Of a stretch of 13,521 nt of DNA, positions 4,564 through 12,107 are shown piece by piece; position 1 is the first letter of the stretch, and the number at the start of each line of letters is the position of its first letter. The position numbers and the translations under genes are program-made. The DNA is from JBAZOY01 sp041648505 (lineage in GTDB: Bacteria > Desulfobacterota > Syntrophia > Syntrophales > CG2-30-49-12). Below the pieces are notes generated by a model, which was given only the letters and a program-made list of their open reading frames with translations, ran no database searches and was not told where the DNA came from. The DNA is taken from positions 1 through 13,521 of the forward strand of contig JBAZOY010000064.1 of the NCBI GenBank assembly GCA_041648505.1. Reading direction: 5' to 3'.

Positions 4564-6087
4564 CTACATGTCACCGTTTTTTTGCCAGTCCCTCAAAAGC
4601 TGGACGAGCAGGCGAACACCAACCCCGGATGCGCCCTTGGGGATATAAGGCATATCTTTAGCCAGCAATGCCGGGCCTGCAATATCCAGATGCACCCATG
4701 GATAATCTCCCACAAACTTGCTCAGAAAAGCGGCGGCCGTGATGGTTCCTGCTGCCCTTCCACCGGTGTTTTTGTAGTCTGCTATATCGCTCTTGATCAA
4801 TTCATGATACTCTTCCCATAGTGGCAATTCCCATACCCTTTCGCCGGTAGCGTCTGCGGCATTTTTGATCCTTGCTTTCAGATGATCGTCTGTTCCCAGC
4901 ATCCCGATAACATGGTCACCGAGGGCAATAATACAGGAGCCGGTCAACGTGGCGAGATCAACAACGGCGGTCGGGTTATATTTTCCGGCATAGGTAAGGG
5001 CATCGGCCAGAATCAATCTCCCCTCCGCATCGGTATTGAGAACCTCTATGGTCTTACCGGACATGGATTTCAGAATATCCCCCGGTTTATAAGCACTTCC
5101 TCCGGAGAGATTCTCCGTTGCCGGTATGAGAGCAACAACGTTAGCAGGAAGGTTCAGCTCCGAAATGGCCATGATAGTACCCATCACCGCTGCACCACCC
5201 GACATGTCAGTCTTCATCTCATCCATCTTTTCCGATGGTTTTATGGAGATGCCGCCACTGTCAAAGGTCAGCCCCTTGCCCACCAGAACGATGACGGGGT
5301 CAGCTTTTTTCCCGCCGCGGTATTCAAGAATGATAAACCTGGCCGGTTCGTCAGAACCTCTGGCTACGGCAAGCAGGGCATTCATCCCCAGTTCTTTCAT
5401 CTTTGGAATATCAAGGACTTCTACACTGACATTCTTCAGCGTTGAAGCAAGTTCTTCCGCCTTCCCGGCCATATCGGAAGGTGTCATTTCATTGCTCGGG
5501 GTAGATACCAGGTCTCTTGTAAAATAAACGGCACGGGAGATGATCTCTGCCGTCTTTGCCGCGGAACTTATTGTCTTCAATTTATCTTCTTGTTCCTCAA
5601 CAATCACAAATTCTTCTAATTCTTTGATATTATCCCGGTCCACGGTCTTAAAAGGCGTAAACTGGTAAAGACCAAGAAAAACCCCTTCCACGGCAGCCTC
5701 GGTCAACTTGTCGAGAGGTTGAGCGATTGCCGTTAGATTTCCTATATCCATAGAGGTGGCAAAACCTTTCAGATTCAATTCCCTTACCTGGCGAGCCGCT
5801 TTTGAAAAAGCGCCTCTCAGTTTTTCCAGGTTGAAATCCGCCTTTTTGCCCAGACCGACCACAATGATACGCCTGGCCGGGAGAGACCCCTTCGTATAAA
5901 TTACCGAGGTTTGAAAGAGCTTCCCTTCAAAATCACCTCCCGCGACTATCTCCCCGATCAGCCCGTTAGAGGCCCTGTCTATAAGCTCTGCCGCACCTTC
6001 AAGCGCCCTGCCCCGCTCAAAATGGAAAACAACCGAGGCTTCAGAAGTAAATTCTGCAAGATTTACTTTTTTTACATGAACCTTCAT
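4564..6087 (-). CDS. pepA: Leucyl aminopeptidase (M17 family)
   Basis: A 507-residue cytosolic leucyl aminopeptidase that removes N-terminal residues from peptides using two metal ions. The N-terminal M17 domain covers about 1-170 and the catalytic domain about 180-500. Metal ligands and catalytic residues are visible and aligned with E. coli PepA: K271 and D276 (GKGLTFDSGG), K283, D294 (MKTDMSGGAA), and D353, E355 and R357 (NTDAEGRL). The ATG at 6087 is preceded by GGGAGGGGAG at good spacing. It follows the PilR-like regulator with a 25-base gap and is probably the last gene of the operon. In some bacteria PepA also binds DNA as a Xer accessory factor and carAB repressor; nothing here shows that role, though carA is in the same gene row. 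Confidence 0.97.
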   Translation of the reverse strand: MKVHVKKVNLAEFTSEASVVFHFERGRALEGAAELIDRASNGLIGEIVAGGDFEGKLFQTSVIYTKGSLPARRIIVVGLGKKADFNLEKLRGAFSKAARQVRELNLKGFATSMDIGNLTAIAQPLDKLTEAAVEGVFLGLYQFTPFKTVDRDNIKELEEFVIVEEQEDKLKTISSAAKTAEIISRAVYFTRDLVSTPSNEMTPSDMAGKAEELASTLKNVSVEVLDIPKMKELGMNALLAVARGSDEPARFIILEYRGGKKADPVIVLVGKGLTFDSGGISIKPSEKMDEMKTDMSGGAAVMGTIMAISELNLPANVVALIPATENLSGGSAYKPGDILKSMSGKTIEVLNTDAEGRLILADALTYAGKYNPTAVVDLATLTGSCIIALGDHVIGMLGTDDHLKARIKNAADATGERVWELPLWEEYHELIKSDIADYKNTGGRAAGTITAAAFLSKFVGDYPWVHLDIAGPALLAKDMPYIPKGASGVGVRLLVQLLRDWQKNGDM

Positions 6088-6112
6088 TCTCCCCTCCCGA
6101 GATATTTCAACA

Positions 6113-7483
6113 CTACCAGTCTATATCAATTTTTTTGAGCCGGTGCCTTAGCGAATCAAAACTTACATGAAGCAGCTCGGCGGCCTTTGTCTTTGATCCC
6201 CTGGTTTTTTCCAGGGCCTTTTCTATCAATTGTTTTTCATAGCTTGCCACTTCTTCGTTCAAATTGATACCCGTCTCCGGCATATCAAAATTAACGGCAG
6301 GTATTTCTTCCCGGGAATTATTCCTTGTCAGAATGAGGTTTTCCGGGAGGATGATATTGGATGTTTCCATAGCAACGCTCCGTTCAATAATATTTTCCAG
6401 TTCTCTTACATTACCGGGGAACGGATAATCCATTAGAAGCTCCATGGCATATGTTGATATGGTCCCGATCTCTTTTCCAAACTCCCGCGAATACTTCGCT
6501 ATGAAATGTGTTGTAATAAGAGGGATATCGTCTTTTCTCTCCCTCAGAGGGGGGATATGGATCGGAATAACATTGAGACGGTAGTATAAATCTTCCCTGA
6601 AGGTGCCCTCCGCCACCTTTTTTCCCAGGTCTTGATTTGTAGCGGATATAATACGGACATCGACCTTGATGTCCTCCGCTCCCCCTATCCTTCGGAATGT
6701 TTTTTCCTGGACGACACGGAGAAGTTTCACCTGGAGAACAGGGAGCAATTCGGCAATTTCATCGAGAAAGATCGTTCCGCCACGGGCAACCTCAAATAAA
6801 CCGGGTTTATCGGAGTGCGCCCCGGTAAAGGATCCCTTCATGTAACCGAAGAACTCACTTTCCAGAAGGTTTTCAGGTACACCGCCACAATTGATAGGTA
6901 CGAACGGCATGTTTTTTCTCGGACTGTTTTCATGGATAGCTTTTGCGACGAGTTCCTTGCCAGTCCCACTCTCGCCGAGGATAAGGATGTTGGCCGGGGT
7001 AGTAGCTACTTTTTTAATAATAGAATAAACCTTGAGCATCCCCTTGCTTTTCCCCACCATTTCTCCGAAGCAAACGGCATCTTCCCTTCCCTTGATGAAG
7101 AGGGCATCCTCCTTTTTCACGCCCTTCTTCTCCAGGGCCTCACGAATGATTCTTTTAAGATCTTCTACATCGAATCCTTTTTCGATATAGTCATATACCC
7201 CTTCCTGCATGGCTCTCACCGCTGTTTCACCGGAGGCATAAGCGGTAATCAGAATCACTATTGTTTCGGGGGCAATTTCTTTGACCTCTTTCAAAAATGT
7301 CAGGCCATCCACCTTCGGCATCTTCAGGTCGGTAATAATGAGGTCAAATCGTTCTTTTTTACAACAACTCATGGCTTTTCCCGCATCACCGGCACAGGTC
7401 ACCTTGTAACCATCCCTGGTTAGCATGATCTCGAGAAACTCTCTCATCCCCTGATCGTCATCTACAACAAGAATCTTGGCCAT
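6113..7483 (-). CDS. PilR-like sigma-54-dependent response regulator
   Basis: A 456-residue NtrC-family activator from the ATG at 7483, chosen because GGAGGG lies 6 bases upstream; an in-frame ATG 17 codons earlier has no such site. The receiver domain (1-120) has acidic D8-D10, phosphoacceptor D52, T80 and K102. The AAA+ domain (about 140-375) has Walker A GESGTGKE (170-177), the sigma-54 contact loop GSFTGA (217-222) and Walker B GGTIFLDE (235-242). A Fis-type helix-turn-helix lies at about 425-453, with SFDSLRHRLKK as in PilR. It activates RNA polymerase-sigma-54 when phosphorylated. No sensor kinase gene is adjacent, so its partner is unknown. The usual KPF after the receiver lysine is KGF here. 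It sits 84 bases after the HAD gene and 25 bases before pepA. Confidence 0.93.
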   Translation of the reverse strand: MAKILVVDDDQGMREFLEIMLTRDGYKVTCAGDAGKAMSCCKKERFDLIITDLKMPKVDGLTFLKEVKEIAPETIVILITAYASGETAVRAMQEGVYDYIEKGFDVEDLKRIIREALEKKGVKKEDALFIKGREDAVCFGEMVGKSKGMLKVYSIIKKVATTPANILILGESGTGKELVAKAIHENSPRKNMPFVPINCGGVPENLLESEFFGYMKGSFTGAHSDKPGLFEVARGGTIFLDEIAELLPVLQVKLLRVVQEKTFRRIGGAEDIKVDVRIISATNQDLGKKVAEGTFREDLYYRLNVIPIHIPPLRERKDDIPLITTHFIAKYSREFGKEIGTISTYAMELLMDYPFPGNVRELENIIERSVAMETSNIILPENLILTRNNSREEIPAVNFDMPETGINLNEEVASYEKQLIEKALEKTRGSKTKAAELLHVSFDSLRHRLKKIDIDW

Positions 7484-7567
7484 TCTTACCCTCCTTACGA
7501 GAACCAGGTTTGTCTTTCCGAAAAATTTTCCCACACTATGACGGAAACGGACAAGATTGTAGCTCTC

Positions 7568-8038
7568 CTAAAATCTCAGGGTTGCTTTACATTTCTTTGG
7601 ATGAAGAAGAAGGTTAAGTCCGTCGAGTGCGCTTCTTACATGAATATCCGCTGCCATCAGGGCATCCACGGCACAGCCTTCGGCTTCCGAAACAGCTATA
7701 CCGATCTTTGCTGCTTTCAGCATCCTTCTGTCATTTTTCCCGTTGCCAAAGGCGACAACATGTTCTACGCCAAGCCTTCTGATATAGTCCTCTTTCTGAA
7801 GATCGTGGTCATCACCGGAAAATATCCGAATGATACAATTTACATCTTTCAACTCCGATTGGACCATGCCAAATGTATCGGCAGTTACTATATGCACCTT
7901 TAAAAATGCTGCTATCTTGTTCAGTTGTTTTTTTACTTCCGGTAAAAGCCTTCCGGCAACGGAAAGGGTACCTGTGTAATCTGAAACCATATATTCCAGA
8001 GCGACATGCCCGAAGCCGGGGATTTCGATCTCAAGCAT
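7568..8038 (-). CDS. HAD-family phosphatase, soluble P-type ATPase-like
   Basis: A 156-residue cytosolic HAD-superfamily protein. Motif I is D20-Y-T-G-T-L, the P-type ATPase form (DKTGTL) and not the DxDGT of most small phosphatases. Motif II may be T52, motif III K82, and motif IV is GNGKND with D103. There is no cap, metal-binding or membrane region, so it corresponds to an isolated P-domain, as in the family known as soluble P-type ATPases (COG4087). Loss of the second Asp of motif I leaves its acid/base chemistry unclear; the substrate is unknown. The start at 8038 is preferred because AAAGGAG lies 8 bases upstream; an upstream ATG at 8059 would overlap guaA. It follows guaA by 11 bases, so they are probably cotranscribed. 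Confidence 0.85.
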   Translation of the reverse strand: MLEIEIPGFGHVALEYMVSDYTGTLSVAGRLLPEVKKQLNKIAAFLKVHIVTADTFGMVQSELKDVNCIIRIFSGDDHDLQKEDYIRRLGVEHVVAFGNGKNDRRMLKAAKIGIAVSEAEGCAVDALMAADIHVRSALDGLNLLLHPKKCKATLRF

Positions 8039-8049
8039 AATATTCTCCT

Positions 8050-9576
8050 TTACTCCCACTCGATCGTACTGGGTGGTTTTGAGCTGATGTCATATACAAC
8101 CCGATTTACTCCCCTCACTTCATTGATAACACGGTTGGATATCCTGCCAAGCAGGTCGTATGGCAGCCTGGCCCAGTCAGCCGTCATAGCATCATCACTT
8201 TTTACGGCACGTATAGCCACGACATGCTCATAGGTTCTATGATCACCCATAATTCCCACACTCTTTATCGGGAGGAGAACGGCAAAGGACTGCCATAACT
8301 TGTGGTAGAAGTTATTCTCTCTTATTTCTTCAAGGAGGATGGTATCCACCTTGCGCAGGATGGAAAGCCTTTTCCCGGTAACTTCACCAATAATACGCAC
8401 AGCCAGGCCGGGACCGGGGAAGGGTTGTCTCCAGATAACTTCGTGAGGAAGACCGAGTTCTTTTCCCAAGATGCGTACCTCATCCTTGAAAAGGTGTTTG
8501 AGTGGTTCGATGAGCTTCAGTTTCATCTTTCGGGGGAGCCCACCTACATTGTGGTGCGACTTAATAACTGCACTGGGACCACCAAAGACCGAACGTGACT
8601 CGATAAGATCAGGATAAAGGGTTCCCTGGGCAAGATATTCAACATTCTTGAGCTTGCGGGCCTCTCTGTCAAAGATATCAATAAAGATACGCCCGATAAT
8701 TTTTCGTTTTCTTTCCGGGTCCACAACCTTTTTTAACTTAGAAAGAAATTGTCTCTGGGCGCGTGCGATTTTTACATTAATCCCGAAAAGTTCTCTTAAT
8801 TCTCTCGCCAGATCCGCCTCACCCTCTCTCAAAAGACCATTGTCCACAAATATACAGGCAAGATGATCTCCTATGGCTCGATGGAGCAATGCAGCAGTAA
8901 CGGAAGAATCCACACCACCACTTAAGCCGAGGATTACCCTTCCGTCGCCGACCTGTGATCTGATATCCTCTATGGCATCCCTGACGAAAGATTTCATCGT
9001 CCAGGTCTTCCGGCAATCACAGATACGAAAAAGGAAGTTTGCAAGCATTTTTTTCCCGTCAGGTGTGTGAATAACCTCCGGGTGGAACTGCATCCCGTAA
9101 AACCGCCTTGCCGTATCTTCTGCTGCTGCTGCCATTGTACTATCTGTAGATGCGGTAACCTCAAAACCGGAAGGCAGCTTAACGATGGCATCTCCGTGGC
9201 TCATCCAGCAGCTGGTCTTTTTCTCTATACCGAAGAATATTCCCTCTGTACGTTTCACATGGAGTTCGGCAAGGCCGTATTCCCGTTTTTCCGTCCTGAC
9301 AACCTCACCTCCCAGAGCGTCAATCATGTATTGCATGCCATAGCAGATACCGAGGATCGGTATATTCAGGTCAAGAATGCCTTTGTCTACCTTAGGACTT
9401 TTCTCTTCATAGACGCCCGCCGGACCACCGGAGAGAATAATTCCTTCCGGTTGAATTTCCTTTATTTTCGAAATATCTATCTCCGGGGGTTCGATCTGAC
9501 AGTAGATATGGTTTTCGCGGACACGTCTCGCTATGAGCTGGTTGTACTGAGAACCAAAATCAATGATCAGGATCAC
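8050..9576 (-). CDS. guaA: GMP synthase (glutamine-hydrolysing)
   Basis: A 508-residue GMP synthase, converting XMP, glutamine and ATP to GMP in the cytosol. The class I glutamine amidotransferase domain (1-185) carries the nucleophile C78 (GICYGMQ) and H165 and E167 (QFHPEV). The ATP pyrophosphatase domain has the P-loop SGGVDSS at 219-225, and the C-terminal dimerisation domain has the RQPFPGPGLAVR block (383-394) and the conserved end KPPSTIEWE. All expected segments are intact. The start is a GTG at 9576 with AAAGGA 8 bases upstream. It begins 22 bases after the carA stop, an unusual pairing because carB normally follows carA. The two share glutamine as nitrogen donor and feed nucleotide synthesis. 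Confidence 0.98.
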   Translation of the reverse strand: MILIIDFGSQYNQLIARRVRENHIYCQIEPPEIDISKIKEIQPEGIILSGGPAGVYEEKSPKVDKGILDLNIPILGICYGMQYMIDALGGEVVRTEKREYGLAELHVKRTEGIFFGIEKKTSCWMSHGDAIVKLPSGFEVTASTDSTMAAAAEDTARRFYGMQFHPEVIHTPDGKKMLANFLFRICDCRKTWTMKSFVRDAIEDIRSQVGDGRVILGLSGGVDSSVTAALLHRAIGDHLACIFVDNGLLREGEADLARELRELFGINVKIARAQRQFLSKLKKVVDPERKRKIIGRIFIDIFDREARKLKNVEYLAQGTLYPDLIESRSVFGGPSAVIKSHHNVGGLPRKMKLKLIEPLKHLFKDEVRILGKELGLPHEVIWRQPFPGPGLAVRIIGEVTGKRLSILRKVDTILLEEIRENNFYHKLWQSFAVLLPIKSVGIMGDHRTYEHVVAIRAVKSDDAMTADWARLPYDLLGRISNRVINEVRGVNRVVYDISSKPPSTIEWE

Positions 9577-9598
9577 TGTTATTTCCTTTCGGGCCGAT

Positions 9599-10744
9599 TT
9601 AACGGCTTTGGGGTTTCATTCTCATAAACTGGACAAATTTTTCAAAGAGATAACTTGCATCATGCGGACCAGGTGCCGCTTCGGGATGGTATTGCACGCT
9701 GAAGGCATTAAGGGCAGGGATAGAGATGCCTTCCGAGGTATTATCATTTAAGTTGTCATAGGTCTTTTCCATGTCCTCCGGAAGGGACTCCGGCAGGACG
9801 ACAAAACCATGGTTCTGCGACGTGATCTCGACTCGTCCTGTTCGCATGTTTTTTACCGGCTGGTTGATGCCATGATGTCCGAACTTCAGCTTAGCTGTTC
9901 TGCCACCCAGGGCCTGCCCCAATATTTGATGTCCCAGGCAGATGCCGAAGAGAGGAACCTTGCCCAGCATCCTGCGAACTACTTCCACGATATAGGGCAA
10001 GGCAGCCGGATCACCGGGCCCGTTGGAAAGGAGTATGCCATCAGGTTCATAGGCGAAAATATCCTCTTCGGAGGCCATGGCTGGAACAACAAAGACGTCA
10101 CAACCACACCTTTCAAGATTACGAAGAATGTTGTATTTGACACCGCAATCAAGGACAACCACCCTTAACTGTTCCGCCTTTCCTGGAGGAGGAGAGGAGA
10201 TTTGCTGCCGCACGCCGTTTTTCCACATATATGGTTGTTTACAGGTGACCGATTTAACCAGGTCCCTGCCTACCAGGCCAGGATAAGACCGTACACGTTC
10301 CAGTAAAAGATCAATATCCTCTGTCTCGGTGGAAATTATACCACGCATGGCGCCTTCCTGTCTGATACGCCGGGTGAGAGCTCTTGTATCAATCCCCTCG
10401 ATGCCGATGGTATGATGATCTTCCAGAAAAGCCTTTAAACTTTGCCGGCTGCGCCAGTTACTGGGATATTGCTGATATTCCCTGACGATAAATCCCTCGA
10501 GGTAGATGTCATCCGATTCCATATCTTCAGGATTGATCCCGTAATTACCAACCAGAGGATAGGTCATGGTAACAATTTGTTCTTTATAGGACGGATCTGT
10601 TATAATCTCCTGGTATCCGGTCATCCCGGTATTAAAGACCACCTCTCCCATGACTTCACCGCATCCGGCAAAGGCATGTCCCCGGTAGACGGTTCCATCT
10701 TCCAGAATCAGCAGGGCCGGCGGTTGCTGTCGTAACAGCTGCAT
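9599..10744 (-). CDS. carA: Carbamoyl-phosphate synthase small subunit
   Basis: A 381-residue glutaminase subunit of carbamoyl-phosphate synthase; it supplies ammonia to CarB for carbamoyl phosphate, used in pyrimidine and arginine synthesis. The N-terminal CPSase small domain (about 10-140) contains the GEVVFNTGMTGYQE block. The class I amidotransferase domain (about 192-375) has C269 (FGICLGHQ), H353 and E355 (QYHPEAAPGP). Length and motifs are standard. The ATG at 10744 has AAGGAG 8 bases upstream. It is the first gene of the minus-strand row carA-guaA-HAD-regulator-pepA. No carB lies anywhere in the window, so the large subunit must be encoded elsewhere. Confidence 0.98.
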   Translation of the reverse strand: MQLLRQQPPALLILEDGTVYRGHAFAGCGEVMGEVVFNTGMTGYQEIITDPSYKEQIVTMTYPLVGNYGINPEDMESDDIYLEGFIVREYQQYPSNWRSRQSLKAFLEDHHTIGIEGIDTRALTRRIRQEGAMRGIISTETEDIDLLLERVRSYPGLVGRDLVKSVTCKQPYMWKNGVRQQISSPPPGKAEQLRVVVLDCGVKYNILRNLERCGCDVFVVPAMASEEDIFAYEPDGILLSNGPGDPAALPYIVEVVRRMLGKVPLFGICLGHQILGQALGGRTAKLKFGHHGINQPVKNMRTGRVEITSQNHGFVVLPESLPEDMEKTYDNLNDNTSEGISIPALNAFSVQYHPEAAPGPHDASYLFEKFVQFMRMKPQSR

Positions 10745-11030
10745 GTGTAAACTCCTTGGGATATAGAAAGCTATGTAGCTATCTTAAGATTTTCACAAAT
10801 ATTTTGGCTACAAAGAAATTATAATAATTAAGTTATCTTTTTATATGCCATAAGTCGGAATCTAGAATAGAGATAATGTATGCCTTGAGCAACTTAACGA
10901 CTTACGAGTAGTTATGAAATGTTCGACAATATCTTAAGAGTTCCCCCCCTTGAGAGTATTGATCATTTGAAATGGTTATTACCCTAAGCCCGGCAATCAG
11001 TTGGAAAAGCTGACAGAAAATAATACCCGC
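10745..11030. other. AT-rich intergenic region upstream of carA
   Basis: This 286-base gene-free region probably holds the carA operon promoter. A minus-strand TATAAT (10823-10818) is a good -10 but has no clear -35. ATCTTAAG occurs twice (within a 10-bp palindrome near 10781-10790 and near 10930), and a 7-bp inverted repeat TAAGTCG (10851-10857) / CGACTTA (10898-10904) spans 40 bases. No rho-independent terminator was seen after the preceding gene and no riboswitch was recognised. Confidence 0.4.
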
Positions 11031-12089
11031 TCAATGTACTATGTCGGAAATGAGGAAAAAGGGGAATTTTGCAGGGGTATTCCATTGGATATAGTTTTTA
11101 AGAAAATCACTGGACTTAACAAAAAGTCTGTACCTGGATAAACTTTTTTCTTCCTTTTTAATCTCAGCGAATCCGAACAATTTACAAAACCTCTCCAGAA
11201 ATCGCAACGAGTAACACTTGGCTGCCACCTCTTCGGGCTTTCGACAGGGCTTCATTTCCACCTCCTCCAGAAGCAGGGGAAAGGCTTCAATAAAATAACC
11301 GGCAAGCTGAGTATCTTCTATATATTCCAGAGCTTTTTGTGTCAAGAGGGAGAGGGAAAAGAGAAAACTCTCTTGAATGATCCAAAAAGGCAGATATCTG
11401 TCATGGAAGGCCCAGTTGAATTTTGTGGTATATATCTTCAGGAGCTGGAAGAAATCTTTTTCCTTAAATCCCTCCGTTAGAATCTTATTCCCCCTATGGG
11501 TCAAGACAAAGTATTTATGCTCTTTTTTAATCCATCCACACATTTTGAGAACCTGGCGAATAGAATTAAGACGTATGGAATTCTCCTCAGACCTGATAGG
11601 GAAGTCATCGCTTTCTTCAAAGGGCGGAAGTTTTTCAAGAAGTAGCCGACAGAATTTAAGGGGCAGGTTACCCCCGGCTGTGGCTTTCAGGGGCTCCACC
11701 CGGGACAGCTCATTCAAAAAGATCAGAATATCCTGTACTATAGGAACAGATTGAAAGACGTCAGAAGGTAGATAATGATTAAAGGTTACCATATCTGCTG
11801 TCTGTTCAAAGGGGAAGTATAAGAGTCGGTATACCTGTTCAGGAGAGAATTCCAAAAATTTAGTTTTCTCGTCATGGTTTTCCAATTCTATTAATTCTTC
11901 AAGGCGGTTTGGCGTCTCCTCTATGGAGAAATCTCGTCCGTTTAAACTTTCACTGATTTGTTCAAAGATCAATTGAAGCGGTTCCTTATCGTTTAATCTA
12001 TGAGAGATTTCATCCCGGAACGAACAACGATCCTTATATTCTTCTCCTGAACCATAGGGGGAAAAGTCATTTCGGCCATTTTTACGCAT
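11031..12089 (-). CDS. Unassigned protein with degenerate SEC-C-like motif
   Basis: A 352-residue protein without a firm function. The N-terminus GRNDFSPYGSGEEYKDRC (residues 5-22) matches the SEC-C zinc motif consensus (GRNDPCPCGSGKKYKKCC) in spacing, but three of the four Cys are replaced: S10, Y12 and R21, leaving only C22, so zinc binding is probably lost. Residues 134-150 (LKATAGGNLPLKFCRLL), a helix-rich part to about 205 that could be winged-helix-like, and an FNWAFHDRY...IQESFLFSLSLL segment (224-249) resemble, from memory, the long C-terminal region of SEC-C or pRiA4b ORF-3-type proteins. The ATG at 12089 has GGAG 11 bases upstream. It follows the GlmS-like gene by 18 bases and is probably cotranscribed with it. 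Confidence 0.75.
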   Translation of the reverse strand: MRKNGRNDFSPYGSGEEYKDRCSFRDEISHRLNDKEPLQLIFEQISESLNGRDFSIEETPNRLEELIELENHDEKTKFLEFSPEQVYRLLYFPFEQTADMVTFNHYLPSDVFQSVPIVQDILIFLNELSRVEPLKATAGGNLPLKFCRLLLEKLPPFEESDDFPIRSEENSIRLNSIRQVLKMCGWIKKEHKYFVLTHRGNKILTEGFKEKDFFQLLKIYTTKFNWAFHDRYLPFWIIQESFLFSLSLLTQKALEYIEDTQLAGYFIEAFPLLLEEVEMKPCRKPEEVAAKCYSLRFLERFCKLFGFAEIKKEEKSLSRYRLFVKSSDFLKNYIQWNTPAKFPFFLISDIVH

Positions 12090-12107
12090 AAAATATTTAC
12101 TCCAGAG

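Noticed and set aside
4882..5527. Plus-strand open frames opposite pepA
   Set aside because: They are antisense shadows of a well-conserved pepA with no ribosome binding sites.
6815..7423. A 202-residue plus-strand frame opposite the response regulator
   Set aside because: It is antisense to a gene with all conserved motifs, and the translation has no recognisable features.
7484..7567. Sigma-54 promoter for autoregulation of the PilR-like gene
   Set aside because: No GG-N10-GC -24/-12 pair was found in the gap.
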